From NCBI GenBank assembly GCA_001792895.1, contig MARA01000022.1, positions 372,001 to 436,000 on the forward strand: a DNA stretch of 64,000 nucleotides, read 5' to 3'. The translations under genes were made by a program, and so were the position numbers. Below are positions 35,980 to 48,568 of the stretch, one piece after another. Positions within the stretch are counted from its first letter, which is position 1. Each line of letters begins with the position of its first letter. This stretch comes from Lentinus brumalis. Lineage: Eukaryota > Basidiomycota > Agaricomycetes > Polyporales > Polyporaceae. Below the pieces are notes generated by a model. The model saw only the letters and a program-made list of their open reading frames with translations. It did no database searches and was not told the origin of the DNA.

Positions 35980-37615
35980 CTACTGGGATCCTGAGCTTCT
36001 CGCGACCCTCTTCGACGCTTTCTCCTCGTACTCGACCCACGCGTACAGCGCGCCCCCGAGGATAGTGACGAGAATCCCGGCTGCGTTCGCAGGCGTGATC
36101 GTGAGGTTGAAGATGGCGACCGCCAGCAAAATGGTCAGGACTTGCTTGACGTTGGCTGAGAAATAAAAGTTAAGCTCGCGATGCTCGGCGCCCGTTAATG
36201 AGATACTCACCAGCGACGGTCATGTTCAAAGCTCCGACCTTCCCGTTGGCTGTGAAGCTCACTACGTTGAGGCCGAACGCGATGCACCCGTTTCCGACCA
36301 GGAGGAGCAAGTACCACCAGCCCGACATTGTGGCGCCGCTGTGGGCCACGACGGTGCGCATGCGGGCAAGTTCGCCCGAATAGTAGGCGTACAGAACGCA
36401 TTGGACGAACGCGAGCGGGGACATGCGGGTGAGGAGATCAAGCGGATGGAGATTGAGGCGTGTGGGAATGAAGAGTTGCGTGAAGAAAGATGATGGAGCG
36501 GTGGGCTGGTCTGAGACAGAAGGGGAAGACTGGAGGATGTTCGTGTAGATTGTCTTCAGCGCAGCGAGGAACGTGCCGAAAAGAGTGAGAAGGAAGCCGA
36601 GCGGCGTGAAGTAGTAGTCACCATACGTCCTACACTTTGAGTCAGTGACAATTTTGCAGAGAAATGGGAAGCCTCCAACGTACGCAAGGATCACGCCCAA
36701 CATCACCGGGACTAAGGTGACAAGTTTCGCGTTGCTGAATCGGACGCCGAACAGCGACGTTGAGATGAGAGTGGTAAAGATAGGTGTGGCAGCGCGGACG
36801 ACTTGATGGAACTGCGCTCATGCGATGAGTTGTCTGAGACGCGAGTAGCAGCAGTGGACACTTACAGGTATTGTCACCAGTTGCAGCGATAGATTGCTGA
36901 CGGCGATGTTCACTGCAAAAAGAACGCTATAGGCAGCCAGAACAGCATAGCTCTTCAAGCTGAGCTGTGCTGGAGTGTAGGCATTCCGTCGCCGCAGAAG
37001 ATACCCGCCAACGCTGCCGAACAACGCGTGGACTGCGGTGAGTGTGTACGGGTACGGAAAGCGTACCAGCACGCCCTTGTTGTAGAGCGTCAGGCCGAGG
37101 TTGAGCGCGAAGTATATCAACAGCCAGGAAGCCTGCGAGTCCGCAAAACGTCGTCTAGGTACGGTCTTCTTCTGCGCTCTTCTCGCTGCATAATTCCGCT
37201 TGGAGGCCACGGGAGCGCTGGGAGCAACGAACGGCAACGAAGGAGACGGGAAGCCGCTGTCTCGAACGAGAGGCGACTGGGGCAGGAGGAATGCAGGCGT
37301 ACTGGCGATATCGCGAGCAAAGTTGGGCCGTTGTCGCGGTGACGACCCCACACCAGGCTGGCTCCGCGCAAAGTCCTTCCAGGCCATGTCCGGCGGTCCG
37401 CTCGAGTGCTGCAGGTTGGCGACCTCCGCGAGATCGCGCGTCCGCAGGCTAGGTCCAAATAGTCCTCCGCCTTGCGCCCATGGCAGGTCCAATTTCTGTA
37501 CGACGTCCGGCAGTACTGGGGTCAACCGAGCGTAGGTCGAGATGTCGAAGTAGCCAGACGGGCCCGCGATGCCAAGCTCCGCCGGGGAGTTTGGTCTGAG
37601 ATAGGGCGACCTCAT
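35980..37615 (-). CDS. Triose-phosphate/nucleotide-sugar-type transporter (DMT superfamily)
   Basis: The first in-phase start giving a reasonable N-terminus is at 37615. About 150 residues of polar, Pro/Ser-rich cytosolic sequence precede the first helix (WLLIYFALNLGLTLYNKGVL). The 'LTLYNKGVL…FPYPYTLTAVHALFG' opening is the TPT/EamA hallmark. Further helices follow: YAVLAAYSVLFAVNIAVSN, LVTLVPVMLGVILAYVGG, a Golgi-transporter-like FTPLGFLLTLFGTFLAALK, WYLLLLVGNGCIAFGLNVV and VLTILLAVAIFNL. About ten helices in total are expected. It probably exchanges phosphorylated sugars or nucleotide sugars in the ER or Golgi; the substrate is not predictable. It is divergent from the RING gene, with a shared gap of about 275 bp. 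Confidence 0.88.
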
Positions 37616-37890
37616 CGTAGACCAGGCCGAGCGACGAACGTGAAGCAAGTCGAGGCGAAGTCGAGGGAGACGACAATCGCGGAGTGGACGGTGCGCTAGG
37701 TGGTTGCTCGACGAGACGCGATTTGAGCTCAGTTGAATCACAGGTGAATCTCCGACCGCACTCCGAAGGGATGTTTCTTATGTCAGCAAGCTCCGCCTCT
37801 GCATTTGGGCTTCCGCATTGGCCACCTGTAGTACTTCCACTATAACCACGACCACCATCTGCCCCACATCTCTGGCCCACATATATCCTC

Positions 37891-40373
37891 ATGTCTTCTC
37901 CTGTTCGCACCCTTGGGCCGGTGCAAACTGCCAATGCGACGGTGAACACCAGGAAGCGCGTTCTGACGGACTCCGAAGACACCGAGGAGCGAGACTCGAA
38001 GAGGGTCAAACCACAGGAGGACCAGGCAGATCTGGGCAAGCGGAGGGATGCGAAGGGGAAGGATAAAGAGAGGAAGAAGAAACGCAAGAAGAAGCGCAAG
38101 GTTCCCGTCGTCCAGGGGGACTCGTCCGACGCAGAAACTCCGGCCCCGGTGCACAATGCGAAGATATCGCGTCTCCGTTCACGCTCTATCGTCGAGGCTG
38201 GTCCCAGTACCATCAACGGAGCCCATCTGCCGAAGGTGGAAGAGTCTGAAGCGCGTCTCCCATCGGCTGGCCCACCTCGAGCCTCAGTGGCTCGTACCTC
38301 TTCAGCCACTCCCGATGTCACAGTACGCGCCATATACTCGTTCACCCGCAAACCTAGATTGCTAACTGTCATGCAGGCGGCACAACACCCTCTGCAAGAT
38401 CAGGGTCGAGCTACGTCGGACAGCGCATGGACATTGCCCGCACCTCTGCCCCGGAACGTGAAGGAGGAGGCTTCAATACCTACCGTACGTCCACCGTCGC
38501 TCAGTTAGTCAATGACTAAATAGCATTGCCACAGATTCCACCCAGCGCTGACAAAGGCAAGGCTCGAGCCACATCGGATGGTGCAGAGACGTCGAGTGTC
38601 GAAGTGCAAGTCACCGAGTTGCAGGTGCAGATCTCAGCCAAGAGTCAGGTGAGTTCTATTTCCTGGGCGCTGTGTATCGCGGATCGCGGGGTGTAAGCTG
38701 GGTAGAAAGTCGTTGCGACGGGGAATCTGTCGGGTCCCCTATCGTGCTGAACCACCTGCCCTTCGCTTCATGTGTAGGCCGTTTGTACCGTCTCCCCCGC
38801 GGTCGTACGCGCCACATCGCCGCAGCCACTATTGTCTCCGCCTGATGCACTAAAGATGTGTACTGAGTGTATGTATGACAGCTCGTCACGGAACACGAAG
38901 GTCTGGTCTCAACGTTGCAGCAATCGTTGTCGTGCCAGATATGTCTGGATTTGATGCACAGACCCTTCGCGCTCTCGCCCTGTGGTCACTCTGCTTGCCA
39001 TCAGTGTCTCGTGAATTGGTTCAAGGCTCCCCCAGCGGACGTTCCTGCCAACCAGGTGCTTCCGACATGGCTCCGCAAGAAGACGTGTCCGCATTGTCGC
39101 GCCGTGGTCAAGGACCGTCCTCTCGAGATATGGGCAATCAAGGAGATGGTTGCGAACTTGGTCAAGAGCGGACTTGCGCAAGGATTTTACAGTCCAGCCG
39201 AAGAACCAGCCGCCGGTGCTGCTAATGCAGACCCTTGGACAGGCATCTTTCGACCCGAACCAGGGAATCAACACGTCTTCCCGGACGGGGCATACCCGGC
39301 CCCGGTCGCGCACCTCCTGGGTCAGCGCGACGACGAAGACGGAGTGTATCGCTGCATTGACTGTTTCCACGAAATTGCAGCAGGGTCCTGCTCGCATTGT
39401 GGCCGCGTGTACCCCGGGCACGATCCGGAGCACGACCTAGACTACGACGATGACGACGACAGCGTACATGATCTCTGGCGCGACGAGGCCGAGCATGTAT
39501 GGGGTGGACATCAGGCGCTCAACTTGGACGATCGGTTCGCATTCTTCGACATCATGCCTCACCCATTCGCCCCAGCTTTCCATCCGCGCGTCATCCTGTC
39601 TGACGACGAGGATGGCTCGTTTGACTGGGATGCTGGCGGAGATACGGAGATTGAGTCAGACGGCGAGGCAGCGCAGGTGAATTGGCGGCGGCGTCTTCCT
39701 CAGGCCGGGCACATCGAGGAGCTCGATGATGACGAGGGGGATGGGGAGAATGAGGATGGGTATGAGAGCAGCTTCATCGACGACGGCGAGGCTGCAGTCC
39801 CTCCGGCGCCCATTCCTCTGCGCAACTCTCGGTCACCGCCGCATCTCGACAGGGAGGCCACGATTGAGCTTTCCGACGACGACGATGACGAGGTGCAGTT
39901 CATCGGCAGGCGTCGCAATCTCGGGCGCGGACGGGGCCCCATCGTCGTTGATTCTGATGAAGACGACGAGGACATCACAATTGAGGTACACGTCGATGGC
40001 TATGCTCACGAGCACGACGGTGGCGCCAGCGACGAGGACCGCAGCTACAGGTCGATGAGCGACTACGGTCACGTCGAATACGGGTCTGACGAAGAGTGAG
40101 TGTGTACTTGCATGTGCGTCATACGGCCTGTTGACCAATGTTCTTGCGCAGAGATCTTGCTGGGGAAGTGGCCGCGCGTGAATAGTGAGTTGCCGCTGCT
40201 CGATGGTTGTGCGTGCATATAGGCTGACTGTCCCGTCCTATAGCGCGATGTATGGAGACGACGGCTCGGTACCACGCCGCGATTACGCACCACATGGATA
40301 TGGTGTTGCTTTCCTCTCGGATGAGGAGTCTTACCATTCGTCGGAGGAGGAGGGGTATGGTGACCTCTATTGA
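37891..40373 (+). CDS. RING-finger E3 ubiquitin ligase with SUMO-interaction-like motifs
   Basis: Exons 37891-38322, 38377-38484, 38535-38648 and 38882-40095 are followed by two short ones ending at 40373. The N-terminus is basic and nuclear-looking (KRVLTDSEDTEER, KKKRKKKRK). A coiled-coil stretch (VEVQVTELQVQISAKSQ…) leads into a C3HC4 RING: CQICLDLMHRPFALSPCGH, ACHQC and CPHC. Further cysteines (CIDCFHEI, CSHCGRVY) make a likely second zinc site. The acidic C-terminal half carries hydrophobic-then-acidic SIM-like motifs: PRVILSDDEDG, ATIELSDDDDD, VQFI and PIVVDSDEDDE followed by ITIEV. A RING plus tandem SIMs is the layout of SUMO-targeted ubiquitin ligases. That assignment is an inference; the RING call is firm. 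Confidence 0.85.
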
Positions 40374-40624
40374 TTCGGCCCATGCGCATGTGTCCATTCG
40401 CTTTCAAGCTTAAGCTTTGCTGTAGCATAGAACTAGGATCCAGTGTCTCTCGTAGTTCAGAACGGTCATAGTATAGGTAGGTAACCTTGTTTGAATATCT
40501 AATCGCGGATGCATGAATGAACATGAATCAAGTGGTAGTGTACTTAATCAAGTAAGACTAGCTATCCTTGTGGCACTGCCTCTCGAGTCTCCCCACCACC
40601 ACCCTACAACTGCATTGCTACCAG

Positions 40625-42300
40625 ATGTCTGCGACTGAACCCGATAAGCCGGCCAAGAACAAAGGCAAGGAGAAGGAGAAGGAGAAGGAGAAGGAGAAGG
40701 AGAAGGAGAAGAGGTCCAGGTCAAGCGGGGGCGGTCAGAAGTCCCAGACAGAACGCCTCAAGACGGTCGTGCGCAGGCTTCCGCCGAACCTCCCGGAAGA
40801 GATCTTCTGGCAGAGCGTGGCGACATGGGTGACGGAGGAGACGGTGACATGGAGGACATACTACCCGGGGAAATTCAAGACACGGTGCGTTAACGTGCCG
40901 TCCGCAGGATGGGAGTGAGTCCAGGGTAGCTGAGGCCCATGCGACGTCCGCAGGCTGAACAAGGAGAACATCCCGTCGCGCGCATATATCGCGTTCAAGG
41001 ATGAGAAGATTCTTGCCGAGTTCAGCAAGGAGTACGACGGGCATCTGTTCAGGGACAAGGCTGGTACGTCCCGCTGAGCTTGGATATCCGGCGCGAACGA
41101 AGTCGGACTTGCCGTATCTGCAGGCAATGAATCTGTCGCTGTGGTCGAGTTCGCCCCGTACCAGAAGGTCCCCAACGAGAAGAAGAAAGCGGATAGTAGG
41201 GCAGGAACGATCGAGAAAGGTGCGTACACAGCTACCATCAAGGTTGCATAATGTCCATCCGTGAGGTAGATGAGGACTACATCTCCTTCTTGGAGTCATT
41301 AAAGGAGGCATCGTCGAAACCGTTTGATGCGGACTCTTTGGAAACCCTCAGTAAGCGGTGCTCAGCAAACATTGGAGACCCCCACTCATATATTACATTC
41401 AGTCGCTGCGACCCAGCCTGCACCCCCGCCTACGACAACACCTCTCCTCGAAGCTCTCAAAGCCGAGAAGTCTGCGCAGAAGGACAAGGAGGCTATCATC
41501 CGCAACCACGCGCACTACAAGGATCCTGCTGCGCTCGCGTCACTCTCGAAGAAAGACGACAAGAGAAAGGGGGCGGCGAGCGCCGCGAAGGAGAAGTCGG
41601 CGGACACTCAGGCAGCACCCTCGAAGAAGGGCGGCAAGAAGGCAGCCACGGCGAAAGCTGCACAGCAGCAGTCTCAACCTCAGGCTGGCGCGAGCAAGGA
41701 CGCGAAGGCGGCCCCACCGACCGCGAACAAGCAGGCTGCTGCTAAAGCTCCGAAGCCGCCGCGCGAGCGCAAGGGCACCTCTGCGCCAGCTGGCAAAGGC
41801 ACACTTTCCTCCTCCGCACCGGCACCAGCAGCTGCACCTGCACCTACTGAGACCGCCACTGGGGAGCCCTCTCGTCGTCCGCGCCCGGTCCTCGGACTCG
41901 CGTCTCGGCAGTTTGAGGCTGCGCTCAGCGGCGCGGGAGTTGAGCGCAAGACCCGGCGAGAGCGCGAGAAGGACAAGGAGAAGGAGAAAGACAAGGATGC
42001 GTCTGCGGCCGCTCCTTCAGGCGCGCCCGGGCAGTCTCAGAAGGCGGCGACCAAGGAGGAGAAACGGGAACGCCCGCCCCGGGGCCCACCTGCACCGCCG
42101 ACGATCCTTCAGCGCGATGCGCAGGGGGCCCCGTCCCACCCAAGATCCTCACGCGTACTGCTGCGGAGGGGATTGTCCCTTCTCCTGCGAGTGCTACGGC
42201 TGGCGAAGGTGGAGACGGTCCTTCGGGAGGTGGAGGTGGAGGCCGTGGCCGAGGCAGAGGTCGGGGCCGAGGACGTGGTAGGGGTGGAGCGTCTGGCTGA
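40625..42300 (+). CDS. UPF3 (Smg-4/UPF3 family), nonsense-mediated mRNA decay; apparent frameshift near the 3' end
   Basis: The start at 40625 precedes a run of Lys-Glu repeats encoded by gagaag units, then the Smg4/UPF3 domain: RLKTVVRRLPPNLPEEIFW, RAYIAFKDEKILAEFSKEY, HLFRDKAGNESVAVVEFAP and DYISFLESL. This RNP-like domain binds Upf2. The rest is Lys/Ala/Pro-rich and ends in PRPVLGLASRQFEAAL-type sequence. At a G5 run (42124-42128) the frame appears one base short. Reading on in the other frame gives GPVPPKILTRTAAEGIV and then a long Gly-Arg RGG box ending at 42300. Without the shift, the frame would run on through non-conserved sequence to 42412. The protein acts in the nucleus and cytoplasm with Upf1/Upf2. 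Confidence 0.87.
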
Positions 42301-43205
42301 CTTGAGGCTCGGCTCGCCTCAAACGTTTGTCGGGCAGCGAGACAGTCTGGCAGAGCTCGTTCCTCCTCGCATTAGCGGTCCATTCTGTCCTTGGACCCTT
42401 CACCGCCGCTAATACAGACTTGCTAAAATTAATGCTGGTCGATGCGCGAGTCAGTACGTTTCGACTCATGCAGGACGCATCAAGGTCCAGACGCTATTGC
42501 TTTGGCCGTGCCCATATACAGTACCAGGTCTGAACCTTGGAAGCTGAAGATCTGACGCGTTTTCCCCGCGTATAGGTACCAGGGGCGCGCGGAATCTGGC
42601 GACAACAAACACTTTTGAGTAGACGTACTGACTGAGGGGTTGCCTTCCCAATGGTCAATCATTTCGTCACCAAGTGAACCCGCGCGAAACTTTCAGATCC
42701 AAATTTTGGCATGATAATCAACCCGCAAAGTCCAAGATTCATATGAATCATATGATGAAGTACGCTTGTGTTACGGCAGGATCGCCGTGTCAACCCGACC
42801 GAAGCCGACAGCGGAACTCAGTGTCCAGAAGGAGGGACCACACGCATACCTCCCAACCCTCTCTCTCCCTTGACCATCACCGCTGCAGCCGACGCGACCT
42901 TGTGGTGATCCGAGGACAGAAAGCTTGATAGACATGCCGACACCATCCCATCCCCGTGCATCGAGCCGGTAGTAGCAATCACGCACACGAGGATGCTGTA
43001 CTGCATGAAACTTCTGACTCGGAGGAAACGGACAGACTCCGAAAATACAGAGCGTAAATCATGTACCATCCCGGTGACCGTGTAATGAACAAGAAAGACA
43101 GTAGTCCTGAGCCATGCGACATGACTTGGGTGAACCAGGGGCATGCCGCGAACGTCCATAGAAGTATTGTCGCAAGAAAGTGGAAACGACAACACACCGT
43201 AACCA
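42301..43205. other. Intergenic stretch
   Basis: About 0.9 kb between the UPF3 and Crinkler-like kinase genes. Small overlapping frames on both strands show no recognisable protein. I see nothing supported here. Confidence 0.45.
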
Positions 43206-45441
43206 TCACACCGATGGTAGCTTCATACCCGTGAGGGCATGGAAGTGGAACCCATCATGCACCTTCTCCAGCAGCCCTCCCCGCTGCACACCAGAGTGCC
43301 ACGCTCCCTCCTCGAGAAGGATGTCGCTCGGATACCTCGCCGTCCCTTGCTTGCCGCACCAATCGAAGTTGATGAGCACCACCTTGTCATCCACCCTCAA
43401 CACGTTCGGCTCTCGCAGGTCCCCGAAGACGAAGCCATCGGCATGCAGCGCCGTGATAGCGCCCTCGAGAGACTTGATGTGCACTGGATCCTGCAGGACA
43501 TTCGTGACCTCCTTTCCCTCCACGTAGTCCATCACGACGACCCACATCCCGACGAACTCGACGAACTCGCAGAACCGCAGCTTCGGCGCCTGTGGCGGCG
43601 ACGCCCTCGCGAGCAGCTCGTGCGCGTCCTTGCAGTACGCGGGCGTGAACTTGACCACGACAGTCCGCGTCTCTGTGTCGGTCCTCGCCTCTGCGACGAA
43701 CACTGCCTTCACAGGATAGTCCCTCGCCAATCGTGCTGTATAGGTGAGTGTGACCGATTTGCCCTCATCGTCCTTGTACTGAGCGAAGTGAGGGCTGATC
43801 ATGGGTGGCGGTGGCGAGAGGCCCGCTCTTCCGGTGGATGTGGGAGCAGGACGTCCGGGCATGACTCCGACACTGCGCAGGTGCCGTTTCGGTACAGTAA
43901 TCGACTGTATCAGCGCAGCGTAGTAGTCGTCCAGCTCCTTGAGACATTCGCGCAACGCATAGAACAATTGCGCTACCCGATGGCCCGCATCGTCGAGCAT
44001 CGAGCGTCCAGTGGTGTTCAGGCGAGGGACGACGCATACAGGGTCGCCAAGATTCTGCACAACGAGCTGGTCGGCGAACACTGCGCCGCTGACCTGTATA
44101 GTAGGGCCCGCCAAGCCTATGAGGAGTGCAGGACAGCAGGACCGGTCACGGACAGATTGAGCCTACAGTCGCACCATGAGCATCGCAGCTGGAGACTAAC
44201 ACATGCGACTTACCTCACGAGACAAGTTAATACGCCACGTAGACATTCTCAGCTTGGGCGTTGGGGTCGCCACTACCTTCCCCAAGCTCCGTCTTGAGCT
44301 CTGCCGCTGAGATAAGGGCTCTGAACCCGTCGTGCGTCTCCCTTGAAGCAAACACGGCCCCATCAGGGGTGAATTTGCCTACGCTGTTCGAGATGGGCGT
44401 ATGTCTGAGGAAGTGCGCGTGTACTCCTTTGTTGGTCCAGGGCGCCAGCTCCGTATGCCGTTTGCTTTCATCCCCATGGTAAGCGGCAGCCTGCGTGACG
44501 AAGTTCTGCGCCACATCCAACTCGTCAGAGGTGAAGTGACGAGACTCTTGCATGCGCTTCAAGAAATTGGCGAATACGGTGTGGTAGATGGTGATGGACG
44601 GGCCCATCAGCGAGAGGGGGCGGCCGTCGTACACTGCGTCTATGCGTCTGGGGTTCTGAGTCTGCAATCGCTGTGCGAGGGTTGCGCCAGTTGATGGCGA
44701 CTGCCGTTTTTGCGCGGCGGCAGCAATCTGCTCGCGGTCTGATGGACAGATCAGATACAAAATTCCATGACTTGAAGAAGAGGCTGTGGACTGACGGATG
44801 TGTCCAGGCAACTCGTTCACTTCTGAAACCATGGAAGAAGGTAGCGTCGAGCGCGATAAGGGGATCACAGCTGGTTGGTACATTGTGATTAGTGGTAGCC
44901 ATTGCAAAGCTTCGAATGGAGACGCACTTACGGCAAGCACGTTGTGACCCTCCTTGAGAGTCGCTAGTGGTCGACGAGGGAAGAGTCGAATCGCGTTCTC
45001 ATCCAACCACTTGTCGTCGATTACTTCATAGGCCTTGCACCTGCTGGCATCGCTTGGGGTGTCAGGCACAGGTAAATGTGCGCACTGCAAGAGACACGCA
45101 TGAAGGAAGCACTCCGAGCCACAGACAGACAAGCGCACCTCGTATGTGCAAACCACAAAGTCACTGTCGGAACGGTGCATGTATTCCTCCCTCTTGCGTA
45201 TTGTTTCCAACATCGCCTCTTCCATATCGGAGACGTGGACGCGCTGGGTGGGATCGTAGTCATAGAAGCCGTCTACGAGGAAGCGATACTTCTTGATCGC
45301 TGTGTCAGAGGCCGACTCCGAGTTTGCAGAGTGGATATGCACAGGAGATAGGGCGAGCAAGATTGGATAGTCAATAACGCGGTAATCAGCTGCAGTCATG
45401 GCGGTGGCAACGTGGTGGTTCAAGTTCAAGTTCAAGTTCAC
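43206..45441 (-). CDS. Crinkler-like protein: N-terminal ubiquitin-like header, linker, C-terminal kinase-like domain; frame broken at a junction
   Basis: Two open parts, 45441-44227 and about 44162-43206, line up with one protein. Part one has a header-like region (KYRFLVDG…, EEAMLETIRKREEY, RSDSDFVV) ending in LFPRRPLATLK. A linker with FEALQWLPLITMYQPAVIP and GSGDPNAQAEN follows. Part two starts CCPALLIGLAGP and carries a kinase-like domain: VVVKFTP, VVMDYVEG, ALHADGFVFGDLREPNVL and VLINFDWCGKQGTARYP. The catalytic-loop Asp is present, while the usual DFG is replaced by FDW. A GTAAGT donor (44213) and a ctgtag acceptor (44163) define a 51-nt intron. However, a TAA at 44229-44227 lies 13 bases upstream, so the frame is off by one (or two). 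It is either a pseudogene or a sequence error. The start and any exon above 45441 are uncertain. Confidence 0.65.
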
Positions 45442-45839
45442 CTGGAGGCGCCTATGATGGTCTGCTCATCCTGCGAGGAAATCTTCGCAGATTCGCATGC
45501 TCCGAGACAGTGGAATGGGAGTTGCCGTGTAGTGCCTGCCAGCGGAGAGGCACAGAGCACGAACAGTATGTCGCCTTAGCAAAGATGCAACTCAGCAAAT
45601 AAAGACATACTTTGATGAGTGAATGGAAAAGAAACGGACGAGCGACTTCTGAGCGAGTGGACGACTCGATCATGATGTATCTGGGCGTCTACCGAGGGGC
45701 AGTTACGGTCACGTGAGCATGTGTTTGGGCAAAAGGGAGGCAAAGGGCCCCGGCCAAAGGCGCGCGACGCGACGCACTCCACGTCCTCCTCCTCCTTCTT
45801 CTCCTCTGCCTACCACAACTTGCCCTGTGTTGACTGCGC

Positions 45840-48269
45840 ATGCCGACGGATACAACGCCGAGGGTACTCGGCGAGGATACCACGAGCCCACCCAACAAGG
45901 AGGTCCAATTTCTTGAGAACAAAGTACGCGACGCGGTCCCACGGAGCACCGATCATCCACTTATCATCTTGTCTGTAGGTCAACAGGCTCAGGCACTTGA
46001 ACGATAGCCTAAATAGAGAGGTTTTTGACGCCATCCAGCGTGGTCACCGTCTCGCGGGGAAGCTCGGATATAGGGACCTCGACGACGCCGAACGCTCACT
46101 AGCCACCCAAGCTGGTCGCGGCAGCGAGGAGCAACAGAGCCAGCTCGAACAGCTGAGTCAGTACCCCTCGGAGGAGCTTGCCGGTCATGTGCAAGCACTA
46201 CAGGCGGAACTGGTCAGCCATGTACAGTTGAGCAAGTCGACACTGGATGCGCTCCAGGATGCGTTGAACGAGATTGCGGGGCTGAGAGAGGACAACGCGA
46301 TGTTGAGGAGTGAGCTAGAGAGGGAGAAGGCGGACAAGGTCCAAACGGGCATGGGCGTGCAGGAGCTCGCGTTCGTTCGGACGGAGTTTACGACTCTCAA
46401 GGCGCGGTATACAGCCCTGCGGGAAGCGAAGGAGAAGGCCGAAGAGCAATACGCGCGGGACCGCAAGAAATGGCGAGCATTCAAGGACTACTTCGATGCA
46501 TGCGAGGAGCAAAGACGGGCTGCTCGCAAGCGGAGGAAACGGAACCCGGAGGGGACGAAGAGGAGGGTGCTGGAGGAGACGGTCGAGGGGACAAGGGAGA
46601 GGGCTCATCCTCGTCATCCTTGATGAGGTCCGCGCGAAGAAGCAAGACTCCTACCATGGACCGGATACACAAGAAGTCAAGGCCGAAGACTATGCGCTCG
46701 AGATCCGGTTTGGCTACCCCCGCGAGGTCCTCCCAGTATCCCCCACATTCTCCGATACTGACCTCCAAAGACACCAACTCATCCTCCTCACCGACGCCAA
46801 CATCATCGAATGCCACTACTCCCACGAAACCTCGCGTTATCAAACCACTTCCTCACAAGGCCGCCATTCGCGATCCGTCGATTGTGATCCCCGAGGTTGA
46901 CGCACTCCCTGCGTCCTCTGACACCGAGCCCGATTCGCAGCGTAAGCTTGAAACTCTCCTTTTGATCCCGTAACAGTCTCATCCAAGTCGACTGCACAGC
47001 GGTGGAATTCATCTATCCTTCTCAGCAAGATGTCACCGACGCGCCGCCATCCACGGCGCCGCGGAAGCAAGCACGCCCGCCCGCGCCGGACCGCGACTCT
47101 TCAGAGACCGAGATGGAGTCGCAAGGTACGCCAATACTGAACATCTGCCTCCGTTCCCGTACTGACACACTGCATATGCCCAGGTCCAGCGTTCATCTAC
47201 CCCCCTGAGATAGTCCCGTTGACTCCCGCACAAGTCACTGACACGACGCCGAAGCCAAGGCCTGGTATTCGTCGCGAGAAGCAGCAGCAGCTTCACACAC
47301 CCGTCTCCATTGCCCGGCCTCAGCACGCTGGGAGGGGCAAAGAGCAGATGAAGCTGGACGCGGTGACCATGCCCCCGCCATGTTCTCCGTCGAGGTCCGA
47401 TCGAATCCGCGAGCACGTCGCGCCAACCGTGCGCGAGAACAAGTCGCATCTTCCCGGCACGCCCGTCTCCCTCCCTTCGAGAAAGGGCAAGGAACGCGTG
47501 ATCGAGAACGACGAGAACGCGCCGGACAGCACAGGGTCTGCCCCAAGCACGCCCAGCAAGAGGGACCCATCAAACTACTCCATCTACAAGGGCCGCGGTC
47601 GATACGGCGCAGAGCTGCAGTGCGTGTTCTTGTGCCGTTTGTTCCTGGGGACGCGAGGTTGACAGGCGGGCGTAGAGCGGGTAAGGAGACGATCAACGCC
47701 GTGTACGAGATCGACCCGGAGCGCAACAACGGGCTCAAGTTCCAGTTCGAGGAGGTCGTCCGCGACAAGGAGAAGCGCAAGCACATGCACGCCGCGGACT
47801 GCGAGTGCTGCCGAGACGTACGTCCGTCTTCCTTCCTCTGCCCAATCCCTCTTCCCTCAACCGTCCTCTGGGTCCGCAGTACTACAAAGCCGTCGGCCCC
47901 CTCCCTGCCCGTCTGCAGCCACCCATGTGGCGCTCACCGCAGTCGAAGAGCAAGAAGCGCCCACGAGACTCGCTCGAGGATGAAGTGGACGACGTGGACG
48001 CGGAGGCCGTCGAGGAGCACAAACAGGCAATCTCGCGGCACCGCCAGCAATGGGCGCGTGGGGAGACCCCTCCGGGGTACTGGAACATCGGCTTCCCGGA
48101 CTCGCAGGAGGTCGAGGCGATGAATGCGGAGGCACAGCGGATGCATGAGCGGAAGCGGGCGCAGGTCGCGCAGGAGGCCCGGTGAGTGTTCTGCACGTTT
48201 TGGAGTTTGAAGACGTTCGTCCTGATGCTGTTACGCTGCAGGCGGGGCGGGAAGTATAGAAAGCGGTGA
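45840..48269 (+). CDS. DNA-end resection factor, CtIP/Sae2/Ctp1 family; one apparent frameshift
   Basis: Exon 1 (45840-45923) joins exon 2 (from 45979) to give a coiled coil (QFLENKVNRLRHLNDSLNRE … YARDRKKWRAFKDYF), the usual tetramerisation region. A long Ser/Pro-rich middle has repeated EFIYPS and FIYPPE motifs. The C-terminus is diagnostic: VYEIDPERNNGLKF, HAADCECCRDYYKAVG (CxxC motif) and SRHRQQWARGETPPGYW (RHR motif). It ends RRGGKYRKR at 48269. This is the Sae2/Ctp1 domain that activates Mre11 nuclease and binds DNA. After KRRKRNPEG the frame needs one extra base at the G4 run 46551-46554 to continue as DEEEGAGGDGRGDKGEG. The gene is divergent from the Crinkler-like kinase, about 400 bp apart. 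Confidence 0.85.
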
Positions 48270-48568
48270 TGAAGTGAAGAAGTGGCGGGGCGTGGATGTG
48301 CGATGTGGATGTCGATAATTTTTTTCTTGCTGATGGCTCCGTTATGCTTATGGATATGCTGTATGCTATGATACTAATGACGACGTGGGAGCGGAACGCT
48401 GGACATACTACATACTATTACACTAGCAGCAACGCGCCTACGGCCCGGACGACATTTGCAATTGGAGTTGAATGTGTCTTGTTTGGCTTATACTTAGCGT
48501 ATTTCTTACAGGTTTGCTTACTATAATAAAGCGGAGGGCATACATCATAGAAGTACTTAACAGTATGG
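48270..48568. other. Gap that may contain the Helitron 3' end
   Basis: It lies between the 3' ends of CtIP and the probable RPA-like gene. On the minus strand a GC-rich word (gtccgggccgtaggcgcg) occurs before a CTAG near 48422-48425. This would fit a Helitron 3' terminus, but I could not draw a convincing hairpin. Confidence 0.25.

Noticed and set aside
37449..38372. 307-codon minus-strand frame
   Set aside because: Antisense of the RING gene's first exon and an off-frame of the transporter's N-terminus.
43239..44297. 352-codon plus-strand frame
   Set aside because: Antisense to the kinase-like exon, which carries recognised catalytic-loop motifs.
47235..47786. 183-codon minus-strand frame
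   Set aside because: Antisense of CtIP exons with the conserved CxxC region.
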